Source of the DNA: Augochlora pura
Lineage: Eukaryota > Arthropoda > Insecta > Hymenoptera > Halictidae
Reading direction: 5' to 3'
DNA length: 64,000 bases
NCBI RefSeq assembly: GCF_028453695.1
Contig: NC_135775.1
Span: 20,680,545 to 20,744,544, forward strand
Part shown: positions 49,488-60,870 of the stretch, in pieces
How the letters are laid out: each line of letters begins with the position of its first letter
Position numbering within the stretch: position 1 is the first letter of the stretch
The notes under the pieces: generated by a model
What the model was told of the DNA's origin: nothing
The model's database searches: none
The model's input: the letters and a program-made list of their open reading frames with translations, nothing else
Program-made: the position numbers and the translations under genes

Positions 49488-49745
49488 AACCCTTTGCCGT
49501 ATTTTGACGAGTCTGCCTTGTCATAGAGGTTTCTATTAATATCTTGTTTAAATATAAATATTATTTCGTTGTTTTAAACTGAAATAAAATTCTGTCCACT
49601 TGTCATCAGGATTTAACCATTTAAGTAAACATAGACAAATGCAATAAATATTTTTCCTTTTCCTTCTAAGAAATTACTATAGTAGAAAAAGTGCTCGCCC
49701 TTGTAACTATGAAGAGAATAATATAGCAAGGGGTTCAATTTCTCG
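49488..49745. mobile_element. AACCCCTTGC-type repeat with inverted ends
   Basis: Left end ATTAACCCTTTGCCGTAT, then ACGAGTCTG. The right end is ATATAGCAAGGGGTTCAAT, whose complement starts with AACCCCTTGC. The same length class and internal ACGAGTC word are seen in the copy at 62537. Non-autonomous, no coding capacity. Confidence 0.7.
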
Positions 49746-50690
49746 CGTTTCCGTAAATTTCGACGAGAAATTACGAGTTTCGACGGGAAATTACGAAGTT
49801 TCACCGCGGTCGTGTGTTTCTTCGATCGAGATTGGAAATTGATTCGACGCGCTGATATATTAAATCATGAGGATCAATACATTCGTTGCAATTATTTTCA
49901 CAATTAATTGCATATTAAATCGCGAATCGCCGTTTCAATTAGCGGCGCCTATGTTCGAGCGAACCGTGGTATACGCGGTGGTAGTAATTTAGAGTAGTGA
50001 TTGACAACAGATTACTTTGATTATTAATTATGAGCTGGAGGAAAATACGCGATTTATTAATGCGATTGGTATCTACCGTTTGCGGGATAAAATTGATATC
50101 ATGTTGGAGATAATGTATTTTGTAGGTTTGTGGTGGTCATTGTTTATCTTCTTTTCGTAGAATTAGATTGGAATATTCCTTAATTAACAGTAGGTAAATG
50201 TTATCTATGATATTAATATCATTAATATATTATTCGTTATTATAGTTAAAAGGCAGCTTTTACCACATAAAAAAAGTTATTATTATACTTAATATATCAT
50301 TCATTATTGTACTAAAAATTGAACTGTTAAAAACTTACAAAACCATAACATTCTATAAAATCAATGCAAATTGGGTATATTTTGTTTTAAGCAAAATAAT
50401 TACATTCTACATAATCTTTCAAACATTTAACACACATGAGATTATAAATAATTAGTCACAATATACTGAAGATAAATTAATTCGTTCTAGAATCGAAGGA
50501 CACTTTAAAAAGGTGTCTATATCAAAAGAAATTTCTATAGAAATATGCTATGATAATGTAGAGAAATTTAATTTGTAAAAATAATGAGTCGAAAACGAAG
50601 CAAAGACTTATTTAAAAGAAGTAAGAAAATATTATCCAGATAAGATTCCATTTCAATTATTTAATATATTATTGTGCTCATTAATTGAAG
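49746..50690. other. AT-rich spacer, nothing seen
   Basis: No gene, array or defined element recognised. Confidence 0.35.
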
Positions 50691-51330
50691 ACGATATCAA
50701 AGAATTGTCTCGCGCATACAAAATGGCGTCCAGCGGCCGAACTAGCAAGAAACGATTTCGCGTTGAACGTCGACGCTGGCTGGGCGACACTGTCGCGCGA
50801 TTGTCGGCTGATGAGTCTATTATAAAATTAATAACTATAAATCTCCCGCGTCCCTGAGCACGATAGCGCGTGGCCGGCCGTTTTTCATGCCTCCGTTAAT
50901 TATATACGGGCGTAAATTGAGCGGACTGGCACGCCGCGCCGTAACAAGCCGTCTCCTACGACTGCTTTCGATTTTCTGGTCCTCGCCGCTACCGGTCCTG
51001 TCCCCCGTATCACGGAACAATATCGATATCCGGCGGCTCCAGAACGATCGACAGGTACAACACGCGCCTTCACCTTTCGTCGCGATATTATCGCTTCGAC
51101 CGTGGTAATGGCCTGTCCACGAATTCCCACGTCAATTTCCATAATCCGGCGTACGGATAGACCGGTTTACACGTTTTATTGCGCGATAAGTTAGGCCGTT
51201 AGACGGTTCAATGAGAGACGAAAGATTCCCTCGGGCGGGAGCAAAACTGTGTTTTATTAAAATTTTACAAACCGGGGAATACGCGCCTAGAAAGCCCGGT
51301 CGTTCGTCCGCGGATTAGCCGTGAGCGCGC
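50691..51330. promoter_or_regulatory. Candidate regulatory island
   Basis: CpG-rich with GTTAATTATATACGGGC (50895), TTTTATTGCGCG (51173) and GTTTTATTAAAATTTTAC (51251). Frames are short and basic. Function inferred. Confidence 0.22.
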
Positions 51331-51900
51331 AAATTCCAAACTTTATAGATTGTTTTCTCAAACACGTTGGATATAATCGCGTAACTATGCTCGATAGTGT
51401 GTTAAGTGTTATTAAGAGAAGCCGACGGTCGACGTCCATTGCAGGTTTATTATGCAGTAAGTTAGGATGCTAGATAGTGTAATGTTTAAAGTAAATTAAG
51501 CTGCTGATCTTGGTAAAAATATTAATTGACGATGTTGTCTGATTTAAGCTGCTCGTATATTTTATAGATTGCTCGTCAATTTATCTTTATACAAGTTTGA
51601 CGAGTTGCAAATGGTGCGACATAATATTACTAAATTCTTCTTATATCTTAGCAATATTATGTTTCAATTACTGAATTTTTATATGAATTCATAAATATTT
51701 ATTATGCAATAATTTAGGCTATTAGACAGCTCAATATAAAATTACCCATTTTATTTTATTATTTCTCAAATGTTCGATTTAATTCCAAATTTAAGCTGTA
51801 TATATGTCGAATAGATGGATTAAGTATTAAACAATATCGAAGTCATTATGTTCAATTCCATTTGCATGTCCTTCTAAATGCATAAAATTCTCAAACTAAC
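51331..51900. other. AT-rich spacer, nothing seen
   Basis: Ends with the border word CTAAATGCATAAAATTCTC at 51874. Confidence 0.35.
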
Positions 51901-52059
51901 CATCGGTCACAATTCGCAGTGACTCTGATTGATGTGCTTCGTTGCTGGATCCATGTGACTAACGACGCCTACAACACAGGGATTAGGGACGTTGTTCTAG
52001 TAATAAGAAAGAATGTTGGGGGATACACTGCTTCATCGGCACCAATTCTTGCCCCTTTA

Positions 52060-52140
52060 TTACTCGCCAAAATGGCTGTTGGAGAACGCCTATCTGAGCT
52101 CCGACTTCCGATTGGTCGGGGATAATGACGTGCATTTTAC
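52060..52140. promoter_or_regulatory. Promoter-like site cluster
   Basis: Within 80 bp there are CGCCAAAATGGC (52065-52076, E2F- and YY1-like), ACTTCCG (52103-52109, ETS-like), ATTGG (52111-52115, inverted CCAAT) and TGACGTGC (52126-52133, CRE-like). This combination is typical of constitutive promoters, but no transcript is recognised on either side. Confidence 0.22.
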
Positions 52141-52159
52141 CAATTAAGGGTTTCAAAGA

Positions 52160-52176
52160 GTCTACACTGTGTAGAC
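52160..52176. repeat. Perfect short hairpin
   Basis: GTCTACAC-T-GTGTAGAC, eight-base arms around one base. Confidence 0.8.
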
Positions 52177-52249
52177 TGTACTGCCTTTTGTGAGGTTGCT
52201 GCGGAATGGACAGGTAGCCGCCCTGTGTTCGACGGGCCTTCATAAATAT

Positions 52250-53000
52250 TGAGAATATTTTCCATAGGAGAAAAAATATTCACCGCATTGTATATTAATC
52301 ATTTTCCATTGGTTCTTTTAGCATGAATTTCTACTTCGAATTTTTTAGAGAAGAGTAGAGAAGCTATGGAGATTTTTGGAAGGAATGTTATTAGAATGTT
52401 TAAAGTGTTATTGGAAAATTGGGTTATTGTGTATAAAGGCAAGCTTAATGACAAAACTTCTTATATGCTAAGAAAATGTTAATATGAAAATAAATATGTT
52501 GTATCTGGAAGTGTCTGGTAATTTCTGAAAACATAATTAATTTTTCCGTGAATCTCTATTGTTGTTTCCATTGTTTGTAATATTAAAAACTGTTCTAATT
52601 TTTTTAATGCTTCAATTTTAATAAAATTAGTTCACGACTAGATGCTTTTTTGTTTAAATTAACTAGATTAGATACAAAACCATGAAGATATTAGAAGAAT
52701 TGAAAAATGAGTTCAACTCGACCTTATTTCCACTTCTACATTCCATATTATAAATTTCAATAATTTCTCTGAAGTATAACCCTATTTTATTCAATTGATA
52801 TTTTTATTCTACCAATGTAATATCGAATGCCATATAAAAATATTATTATCCAGAATTCTTCACCATACCTGATCATCGTTAAAATAAATGAAATTGACTA
52901 TAGTCAGGACAACCTTGGTAATTGAGAGCCACACCCTATAATGGAAATAAGCTAGAGTCTCTTATTAGACAAATTCGCCTTCTCAATATAATAAAGGAAA
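52250..53000. other. AT-rich spacer, nothing seen
   Basis: No gene or element recognised. Confidence 0.35.
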
Positions 53001-53830
53001 CCTCGCTATTTCGCTTGAACAGCGCGCCGCGGCGGACGTAATTCGTCGGTATACGTGGAAGTGAATCGTCCGAAAAAAATAATCGTGGAAAATGAATTAC
53101 GGAAAAGGGAGGAGCAACGTCGGGGATGGTCGATCGTGGACACGATTTCGCGGTGTGTCCGGTCGCGCGAAAGTAAGAAGGAGAAACTCACGGAGGTACA
53201 GTTTCTCTCCTTGTTCGCCGTCTGTCCCGGTCGGTTTCCCTGCGCCGCGTCCTCTCCTCTCTCTTTCTCGCGTGTCTCGGGGGCATTAAGAGGAACGCTC
53301 ACGGCAGCCAGTTTGAATTTCGAACCGTCGGGGATAATTCCATCGGCGGGGTGTTCTAATTGGCCTCTCATTACCGATGCTCGGCTTGTTTCGGTATACC
53401 GAACCCCGCGAGCGAGAGGGGTCCCAGCAGCGTCGAAGCTAACCGGTGGCCCCGGCCGATTATTGCCAGTTATTATCTACCGCGGGACCGTTCGATTTAA
53501 TGGCCAATTGTTTCGAACGCCGCGCCGTTAATAGAAATTTACTGGTGGCCGCTTCGACCGCGCGCACTGGTTCCGCTAGGAAATGATGTAACTCTGGACG
53601 ACGGCCTACGCGGCGAGCGCGCCCCTTTCTTCCCGTGACCGCTTCGCCGATCGCGATCGAGCCGATGACTCCGTCAGCCGTGTAATCGTTCGCGGTTATT
53701 CTCGCGCAAATTAACCCCTTGTCACGTTCACTGATTCCCTGGAACGATTCTTCGTGCATCCGTTCGTTAGCAGCTTCGTGGAATCGAGAGCTTCGATTTA
53801 TCCGAACTTGTGACGGCTGAATTAGCTGTT
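53001..53830. other. CpG-rich island, no supported gene
   Basis: Frames of 158 codons (+) and 121 codons (-) overlap each other and carry no domain; both judged composition artefacts. Confidence 0.3.
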
Positions 53831-54779
53831 AAAGACGCCATTTAACCCGTTCATCAGTTATGACGTAGTATTTCAATAAATATCCCTTCGGTTTATATTT
53901 GTATAGATGTTGTAAATATTCTGGTATTTTTAGAATCGTGTTTTTCATTAACATTGTATTCAGCTGTATTTTCACTGTATTCCACAATAATTTCTGAGTT
54001 AAAAAATATTTTTATATGTGTGAACTCCATTATTATTTATCAATATTAATTTAGTAGTATATCGTCTGCACTTTATTTAATTAAATTTGTCTAATTTTCT
54101 AACTCTATTTGTCTGATCAAGTCAAGCACTATCTAATTAACTCTTGCAAGGCTTATTGCCAAGTGTACACAATGTTTCCATTAAAAAATGTAAAATGATT
54201 TATAATCTTCTGAGGGTAATAAAAGTCGAGACAATGGTGTCGTTGAAACAAGAAAACCGCAAATTACGATGAATGTTTTGAGCTCTTAATCTACGACCTG
54301 TGGCGAAACGGTGATATTGATCATTAGAACGACGAATAGCACTGTGTTTTGGTTCGACTGTTCATTTTCGTAGAAACGCCGGCCGAGGTTCATTGTTCGC
54401 CGGCCGAGAAGGTCGGTAATAACGAGGCAGGGTGCCTTTTTACAGAAATCTTTACCGTAATTGGCCGTCCTTCCGACGAATACTTATAATAATACGCCTA
54501 ATAGAAATAGGTAACTGGGCACCTTGTGATCTGTGTGGGATAATTGACAGAATTCTATTAGACCTGCTTCCCCTTCGGCAACTACCGACTGACTTGATTT
54601 AGTAGCGTGCAGCAGCGAATTCGTCAAACTGCGAGCGAAAATTCCCGACAGTCGGACATTAATTCCCTTTCGCTCGTAAACAGCTGCTAAAAGCACAAAT
54701 CCACCGTCGAGCAAAATCTACGCTCGCGGAAAGTCGAGACGATTTCGTGTCGAAATCTAATTTTCCACAATCGTTTAAC
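53831..54779. other. AT-rich spacer with a small GC patch
   Basis: A GC-richer patch at 54340-54730 holds no supported gene. Confidence 0.3.
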
Positions 54780-55160
54780 CTCCAATTTTAATTATCAATA
54801 TTCAATTAATTCACAATTTTTATTTTCGGTATTTATTTAACTTTCAATTTTAATTGCCGATTAATTTGAATTATCAATAGCTATTTAATTTTCAATTTTA
54901 GTTATCAATGCCCAGTTAACTTTCAATTTTACTTATAAATACTCAGTTAATTTTCAATTTTAATTACCAATAACCATTTCATTTCCAATTTTATTTATCA
55001 TACCCATCTAATTTTCAATTTTAATTATCAAGACCCATTTAAATCACGATTTTTATTCTCAACGTCCATTTAATTCTCAATTTTAATTATCAATACCCAT
55101 ATAATTCACAATTTTTATTTTCAATGCGAATCTAACATTCTATTTCTCAATTTTCAATAC
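54780..55160. repeat. Degenerate minisatellite, about 31-bp unit
   Basis: Roughly twelve units close to TTTTCAATTTTAATTATCAA plus TACCCATTTAA, diverging towards the right end. AT-rich, non-coding. Confidence 0.8.
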
Positions 55161-55289
55161 AAATCTATTATTTTATAAAAATCCAACATTTAATATAAAT
55201 CTCTTTTTCCATAGAAATCATATTCCCAATCGAAGTCTACCTTTTCCACAAAAATCAAATTTTCAATCTAAATCCACCGCTCCGCCAAA

Positions 55290-55655
55290 AACATTATCGA
55301 CCCAAAAACCCGATCAACATAATGGACCGCACAAAAAATTGCCATAATACCACACCGCGTCGTTCCCGAAAAATTCCGCGGCCATTTCACGCGGAACAAC
55401 ATAATACTTTCTCAAATTGCCCCCCGTGCATCGCGCGTCCTGATATTCAAAAAAGCCGCGTCGATGGGATCAATTAAAAATCGTTCGGTTATTTTCGTCG
55501 GCCGGTAATTGTTTACCAGGGGGGGCATCGGGCGAGGCGACGCGGGGGGATTCGCGAGAGACGGGGTCGGAGGGGGCGAGGACGTCGAGTTTCCTTGGAA
55601 ATTATACACCGATATTTTTGCTCGATACACATTGTAACACCCTCTCGGCGATCTT

Positions 55656-55714
<59 letters not shown>

Positions 55715-56400
55715 CGGCTTCCCATAAGCCGGCTACAGCAAATGCGAAACTGTGTATAATGGCGAAGCGCGTGGTCATAGGGCTCGATAATATAGTTATT
55801 ACCGACAGAGGCACCCTCCGGGCAGAAGAAAGCGACGAACCCCGCATTAAAAACCAATTTTTGGTCCCGAAAAAACCTCCGCTCTTCCTCCGTAATAACA
55901 GGCCCGGTAATCTATAGTAGGTTTTCTGTCCGGGGCCCGGGGACCGACCCCGCCAGGGCCACCTTCTTCCACCGTCCTGGGTCCCCTCCCCCCACCTCCC
56001 TCTCTCCCACCGCACTCCCTCTCTCCCTCGCCAACCGACGGCACCCCGTAGTCCCTTCGTTCACGTCGCGCCGGCTACCTTCCTCTCGGGATAATCGAAC
56101 AAATTGGACCTCCAGCATCCGCCAGGACGACTTTTTTTCAATTAAAAAGGGCCACGGTTGCGTCCAACAGCTGTCGACTATGTTGCACGACGTGTATCCT
56201 CCTTTCGGGAAATTGGGGGTTGTTCAAATTATCCCCCCGTACCTATGGGAGAAGATGCGGTGTGTCCTGGAGGTCCACCATCGGCTTCCGTGCTCTTGTT
56301 CCACGCAACCGAGACCGTTTCGACCCGGCCGTCTTCGTTTCGCCCGGTCGCGGAATTTCTGCGACGATACAAATGCTTCGAATAGGGTTGAAGGTAACGA
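55290..56400. other. CpG-rich island, no supported gene
   Basis: Contains the (GA)n run at 55659-55709. Frames crossing that run are repeat artefacts. Confidence 0.35.
55659..55709. repeat. (GA)n microsatellite
   Basis: About 25 perfect GA units. Confidence 0.95.
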
Positions 56401-58060
56401 AGTAAAATGTAAAGCCGTGAATGATATTTCTTATACACAATCTTGTAAATAGAGTTTAAATCATTGTGGGTATGTTGCTGTAAAGAACAGACGAGTGTCG
56501 ATTGTTTTAAAAGGGGTAGTTTGTCCGACTACGTGGTATAGATGTTTAAGACAATGCTTGACTAATGCTTGTAATGTTAATATTCATTTTTAATGATAAG
56601 GTTATGTTATATATATTTTTAGTTTTTTACTTTAAGTTTAACGTGTTGTTCAAGATAAACACTTTTCGTTTTAGTTTATTAAAATACAAGATGCTAATAA
56701 TTAAAATGACAGTATGATACTAATGATATTAATAATATCTATATTATGGTATCGTATACATAATAAAATGTATGGGTTATTATTTAAATATATATTGATT
56801 GCATTATTTAGAAATCTATATTCTCATATATAATTTCTTCGATGCTACAATAACTATACTATATATTCCACAGACTTAAAACAAAATAATATAAATATTA
56901 AAAGAAAACTTCCAGCTTAAAGAAACAATCTAAGAAGGAACAAAAGCTCTAATGATACTTTAACATCCCCAATGAAACACCTAAATGAAAAACGTAACAA
57001 TTGGAAAAATTCGTTGACAAGAACGGACAATAAATAACTCTTACGCGCATGCCCCGGTTAAAACCGTGAAACATCCCGTTCCCGCGAACGTAGAAAACAA
57101 TAAGCGTCGAAACAATAAAGCTGTGATTCAATTAAACGAACGTTTCTATTCGCATACGTTGAACCCTAAACGCGAAGTCGAACCGGCGTGCCCGGCCGTA
57201 GCCGGTAATTACAGAAATTAATGAGTGCCACGACGACGTCTTTTGCGCCGGTCTCGACACGCTCGAAGCGACGAGGGGCGAGTTATTACAACGTTTCTCC
57301 GGAACGATTGTTTCTGCGATCGCACCGCGCGTACCATTGTTTCCCCCGATCCGTTCGCGAGGCACCTCCCCCTCTCGGTCGGTGATTCCTTTGTAAAGCG
57401 GGCGCGTCAGTTGTTCCGAGGCGATTTATTATGAGAATTATGAGCGGCCGAGCAACGAGCACTCTTTCCAACCCCCCCTCTCCATCCCTCTCTGTCTTCG
57501 TTCGGCCGTCTTCCACCGTCTTGCTCGCGCTCGCGGAACTTTGGGGAGTGCTCGAGGAGGTGCTAGTAAGAGGCGGTACTGCCTCGTAAACCTTAGATTT
57601 ACTTCTGGCTGGCCGCCATCAAACGTACCACATACCACTACGTAGATCGTAGCTCATGGCTCCGAGAGCCGTCTCGAGATACTTATCGGCGATATTGCCG
57701 TGAACAGAACCGATTGTTTAAGAACATTGACCGAGAGATTGCACGTGGAAGAGAGTGAGAAAGAGCGAGAGAGGGACGGGCCGAACCGCGGAACGGTTCC
57801 ACTCGGTTCGAAGGAATCCGACGCGCGAAAAATCTCGGTTTTGTTGCTCTCGACGACCCACGACGACGTGGGTAATATGTTCTCGTTACGAACGGCCGGC
57901 TTGCCGCAACTTAAAACGAGTTATTGTGCTCCGGAAACGATCCCAGGGGCTCGCTTCGATGACTCACCTGGTGTCCGACCTCATAGGTGCCCGAGGATTG
58001 TCACTGTGTTTTTGATGCCGGTGGTCTTATTGGAAAGAAATTCTGACAGAGCAAATGCTG
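56401..58060. other. AT-rich spacer then CpG-rich island
   Basis: AT-rich to about 57040, then GC-rich to 58060. Small frames on both strands are unrecognised. Confidence 0.3.
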
Positions 58061-58275
58061 GAGAAAAATAACACTTCGGCATAATTCTTTTGTAATAATG
58101 TAATTTCATAATATATTTCATGCCACGTGTACCACCGATGGTACAAGCTTCATATAATACGTTTATTTTTCAATATTATATTAATAATAAGCTTGTATAA
58201 GTAAAAAATAGTTCATAATAAATTTAGAATTAAAGAATCAATTTCTACTATCAAAGTTGGTAGGAATAAGTTTAT

Positions 58276-58517
58276 TTAACACGTCGAGCACCACGTCAGT
58301 CAAATAAGGGTGACATTAATTTCTGACCAATTTTGAAAATTCATTTTTATTGCAAAATATTTGACAAACTGAATTTGACTACAATATTTCGTAAGCGAAA
58401 GTGTCCTAATGCCACCCCTTAAAATAAATATTAACTTTCTAGTACTGCTTTAATTAATTAAATTGCTTTAACTACGCGAAGATTTTAGTGGCTAATTTTC
58501 TACATTGAACGTGTTAA
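58276..58517. mobile_element. Short MITE with TTAACACGT ends
   Basis: Left end TTAACACGTCGAGCACCACG and right end ATTGAACGTGTTAA: the outer nine to ten bases are inverted copies. 242 bp, non-coding. A related word, ACACGTTGACTGCCATGCGG, occurs alone at 691-710. Confidence 0.6.
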
Positions 58518-59141
58518 TCGTTACATATAATATATCAAATTTTAGTAAAACATCAAACAGCCAATATAAAAAATTAATTAAGAAAAGCTCGACAAAAACC
58601 GTGTTAATAATCAACACAATCTCGCATTGTAAATTAATACAAAACGCAACAATCAAATAATCGCTACTCACGTCAGAATATTATTTTACGAAAAAATGCC
58701 TCGACGGAATTGGTTACAACTATAGTATAAGAAAGTAAAAAAGACGTACACGTATCACGTTTTCGCTGACACGGAATACTTAATGTCGTAGGACATAATC
58801 GAATTAGGGAACAATGAATATTCGATATCGACGCGAATACACGCGGTACGCCGACGAATTCAAATTGAGAACTCGAGCGCAGCGATATTGAATAAGGTGT
58901 CTTTTTTTTTACTGCAAAAAGTGTTACATGTCCTTAACATCATTTGGGCTGCATACTAAATCGATGCCCGGAGAGAACCGGCCTTGCACCGCGCGCGGAC
59001 GCCTCCAAATATCTGGTTTACCCACACAGGTCATCGACACTCGCGATCAATTAATTTTTCCCCAGAAACCGATACTTGCTACCTGGTACCTTGTACAGAT
59101 CGACGATACCGATCTTCCAGATACAGTCACGCACATCTTAC

Positions 59142-59222
59142 CTGGATAAGGACACGGGACCCGCTGCGTCGGATGCTGATGACGTAGGTGTACTTTCATT
59201 CGATTCACTGCTAAAACTGTCT
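59142..59222 (-). CDS. Weak candidate internal exon, half C2H2 zinc finger
   Basis: On the minus strand, ATATCAG/AGACAG and ATCCAG/GTAAGA bound an 81-base open exon (phase 2 bases, 26 codons, one base). It reads TVLAVNRMKVHLRHQHPTQR then VPCPYP(G). The helix-like part with H-x4-H, the TQR linker and a following CPYP resemble the second half of one C2H2 finger and the start of the next. The cysteine pair of the first finger would have to be in the upstream exon, which I cannot find. The donor is excellent, the acceptor tract poor. Could be chance. Confidence 0.15.
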
Positions 59223-60870
59223 CTGATATTAATTTAATTTTATTGATATTTTAGGGATATAATTAGCCAGATTATTTTATCTATTTTAATATGTTACTTT
59301 AAGCTATTTTATTATACATGGATAAATGTAATTTTAGATTAGAAGGAGAGTAAAGGATATTTCAAATGCGATAATATTATTCTTAATGTATTAAAGTGAA
59401 TAGATAAAGATAAATTTGCTATTTAGTTTGTATTTTTTATGTATGTTTAATGGAGACAATTTTTATTTATTAAATTCCTTATTAAGTATTTACTCAGAAC
59501 CTAGATTGTGTATTTTTATGGAAAATACAAATGATCGAAATTTATTCTAAGAAATATAAATTAGTTGATAGTGTCTCCTTCTTTTAAACAGTTGTAATAT
59601 GTTAAAAATAATGTGAGAATGCCTTTAAATTCTTCCAATATCATTTTAGTCTTCTATTTGATCTATGAATTTCTGTCAGAAATATATAAGATCTGCAATC
59701 CAATTATTCCTTACAATTTTATGAATATAAAAATAAGAAATGGTACTTCAGCGTTGAAAAATCATGGATCATAAAAATACTCCGCCGTATCTAATTTAAA
59801 GAAACAATACTCGACATCCGGATTCAAGTTCACGGAAACGAAACAATTTCGTTTCTCCGACCATAGTCTTGCATCCGTCTCCGCGACAGATCCGGTATCT
59901 GGCGTAGCGCTATCGGGAATCGATTTTGGCAGAAAAGTGAATTCCAACGAGCCGCCTGTGGGGTCCGCGTATCCTCGCGTACCCGAGACACAGGGTGTAT
60001 GGAGCAACGGGGGTATAGAACGTCGCGGGGCGGGGATCGCCGGAGCGAAGTTGGCCGGCTCCGGATATCTGGCATCTTCTCCGAACATTTCCTAATAAAA
60101 TCCGTCCGTGCCGGTCCGGAGCCCGGGGTTCACGTTGCCAAAAGCGCCTATTAATTTTTTATCTCGCATCTTCGACGGTGCTAGGGGGCTCTCTCGCCCG
60201 TGCCCCCGTCCGCGCGTTTTCAATATGTAACGACGGTCGTAAAACGCCGCGGCGGCGTCCGTTGGCCCGGTACCACGGGACCGCGTCTCTCTCCCTCCCT
60301 CCCTCCCCCCGTTATGCATGTGGATGCATAAATCGATCCCGCGCCGTATCGTGCTCCCGTTCGTGAAACCAGCCTCTCCCGTACCCGCGTATTAAGTCGT
60401 TGCTCGCGCAACGCGAGAGATAACCCGCCCCGCGTTTCCGCGAACCGTCGCGCCGGCTACGCACGCCGCGCCGACGTTGCAACGCGAGGCGCAACGCCGT
60501 TGCAACGCGCGCGCGCGCGCACGCATTCGGCTACGCTTCGGCAACGTGATGGATCCCGGCCAATTTCATCCGACACCTGCTAATTCCTGACTGTGTTTTG
60601 GTTTCACGGAATGCCCCGTGAACGTTAACGGCCCCCCGAGCCAAACTATACGCTTCCGTTGATCCGGATCATTAATGATTCTCCACGAGGATTATGTTCC
60701 TCTAGATAATGCAACGCTTCGGGGAACCCGAAGACGGGGGCCCGGCCTTTTTTGGTCACCGGATGCAGTTCTCGGGCAGCGTTGCACGCGAAATTAAGCA
60801 ATTTCGAGGGGGCCACGGGCTTAGAACGAATCTGATCGTGTTCCTTCGGGGAACGCGCCGAAATACACAA
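59223..60870. other. AT-rich spacer then CpG-rich island
   Basis: AT-rich to about 59760. The island has a (GC)n run at 60506-60521. The 108-codon minus-strand frame 59762-60088 has a reasonably protein-like composition but no motif and no splice support. Confidence 0.3.

Noticed and set aside
57801..57820. GGTTCGAAGGAATCC, resembling a tRNA B box
   Set aside because: The invariant CC is misplaced and no matching A box or acceptor stem is found at tRNA distance.
59762..60088. 108-codon minus-strand frame with fairly even amino-acid use
   Set aside because: No motif I recognise and no acceptor/donor pair supporting an exon; left unannotated but worth a protein search.
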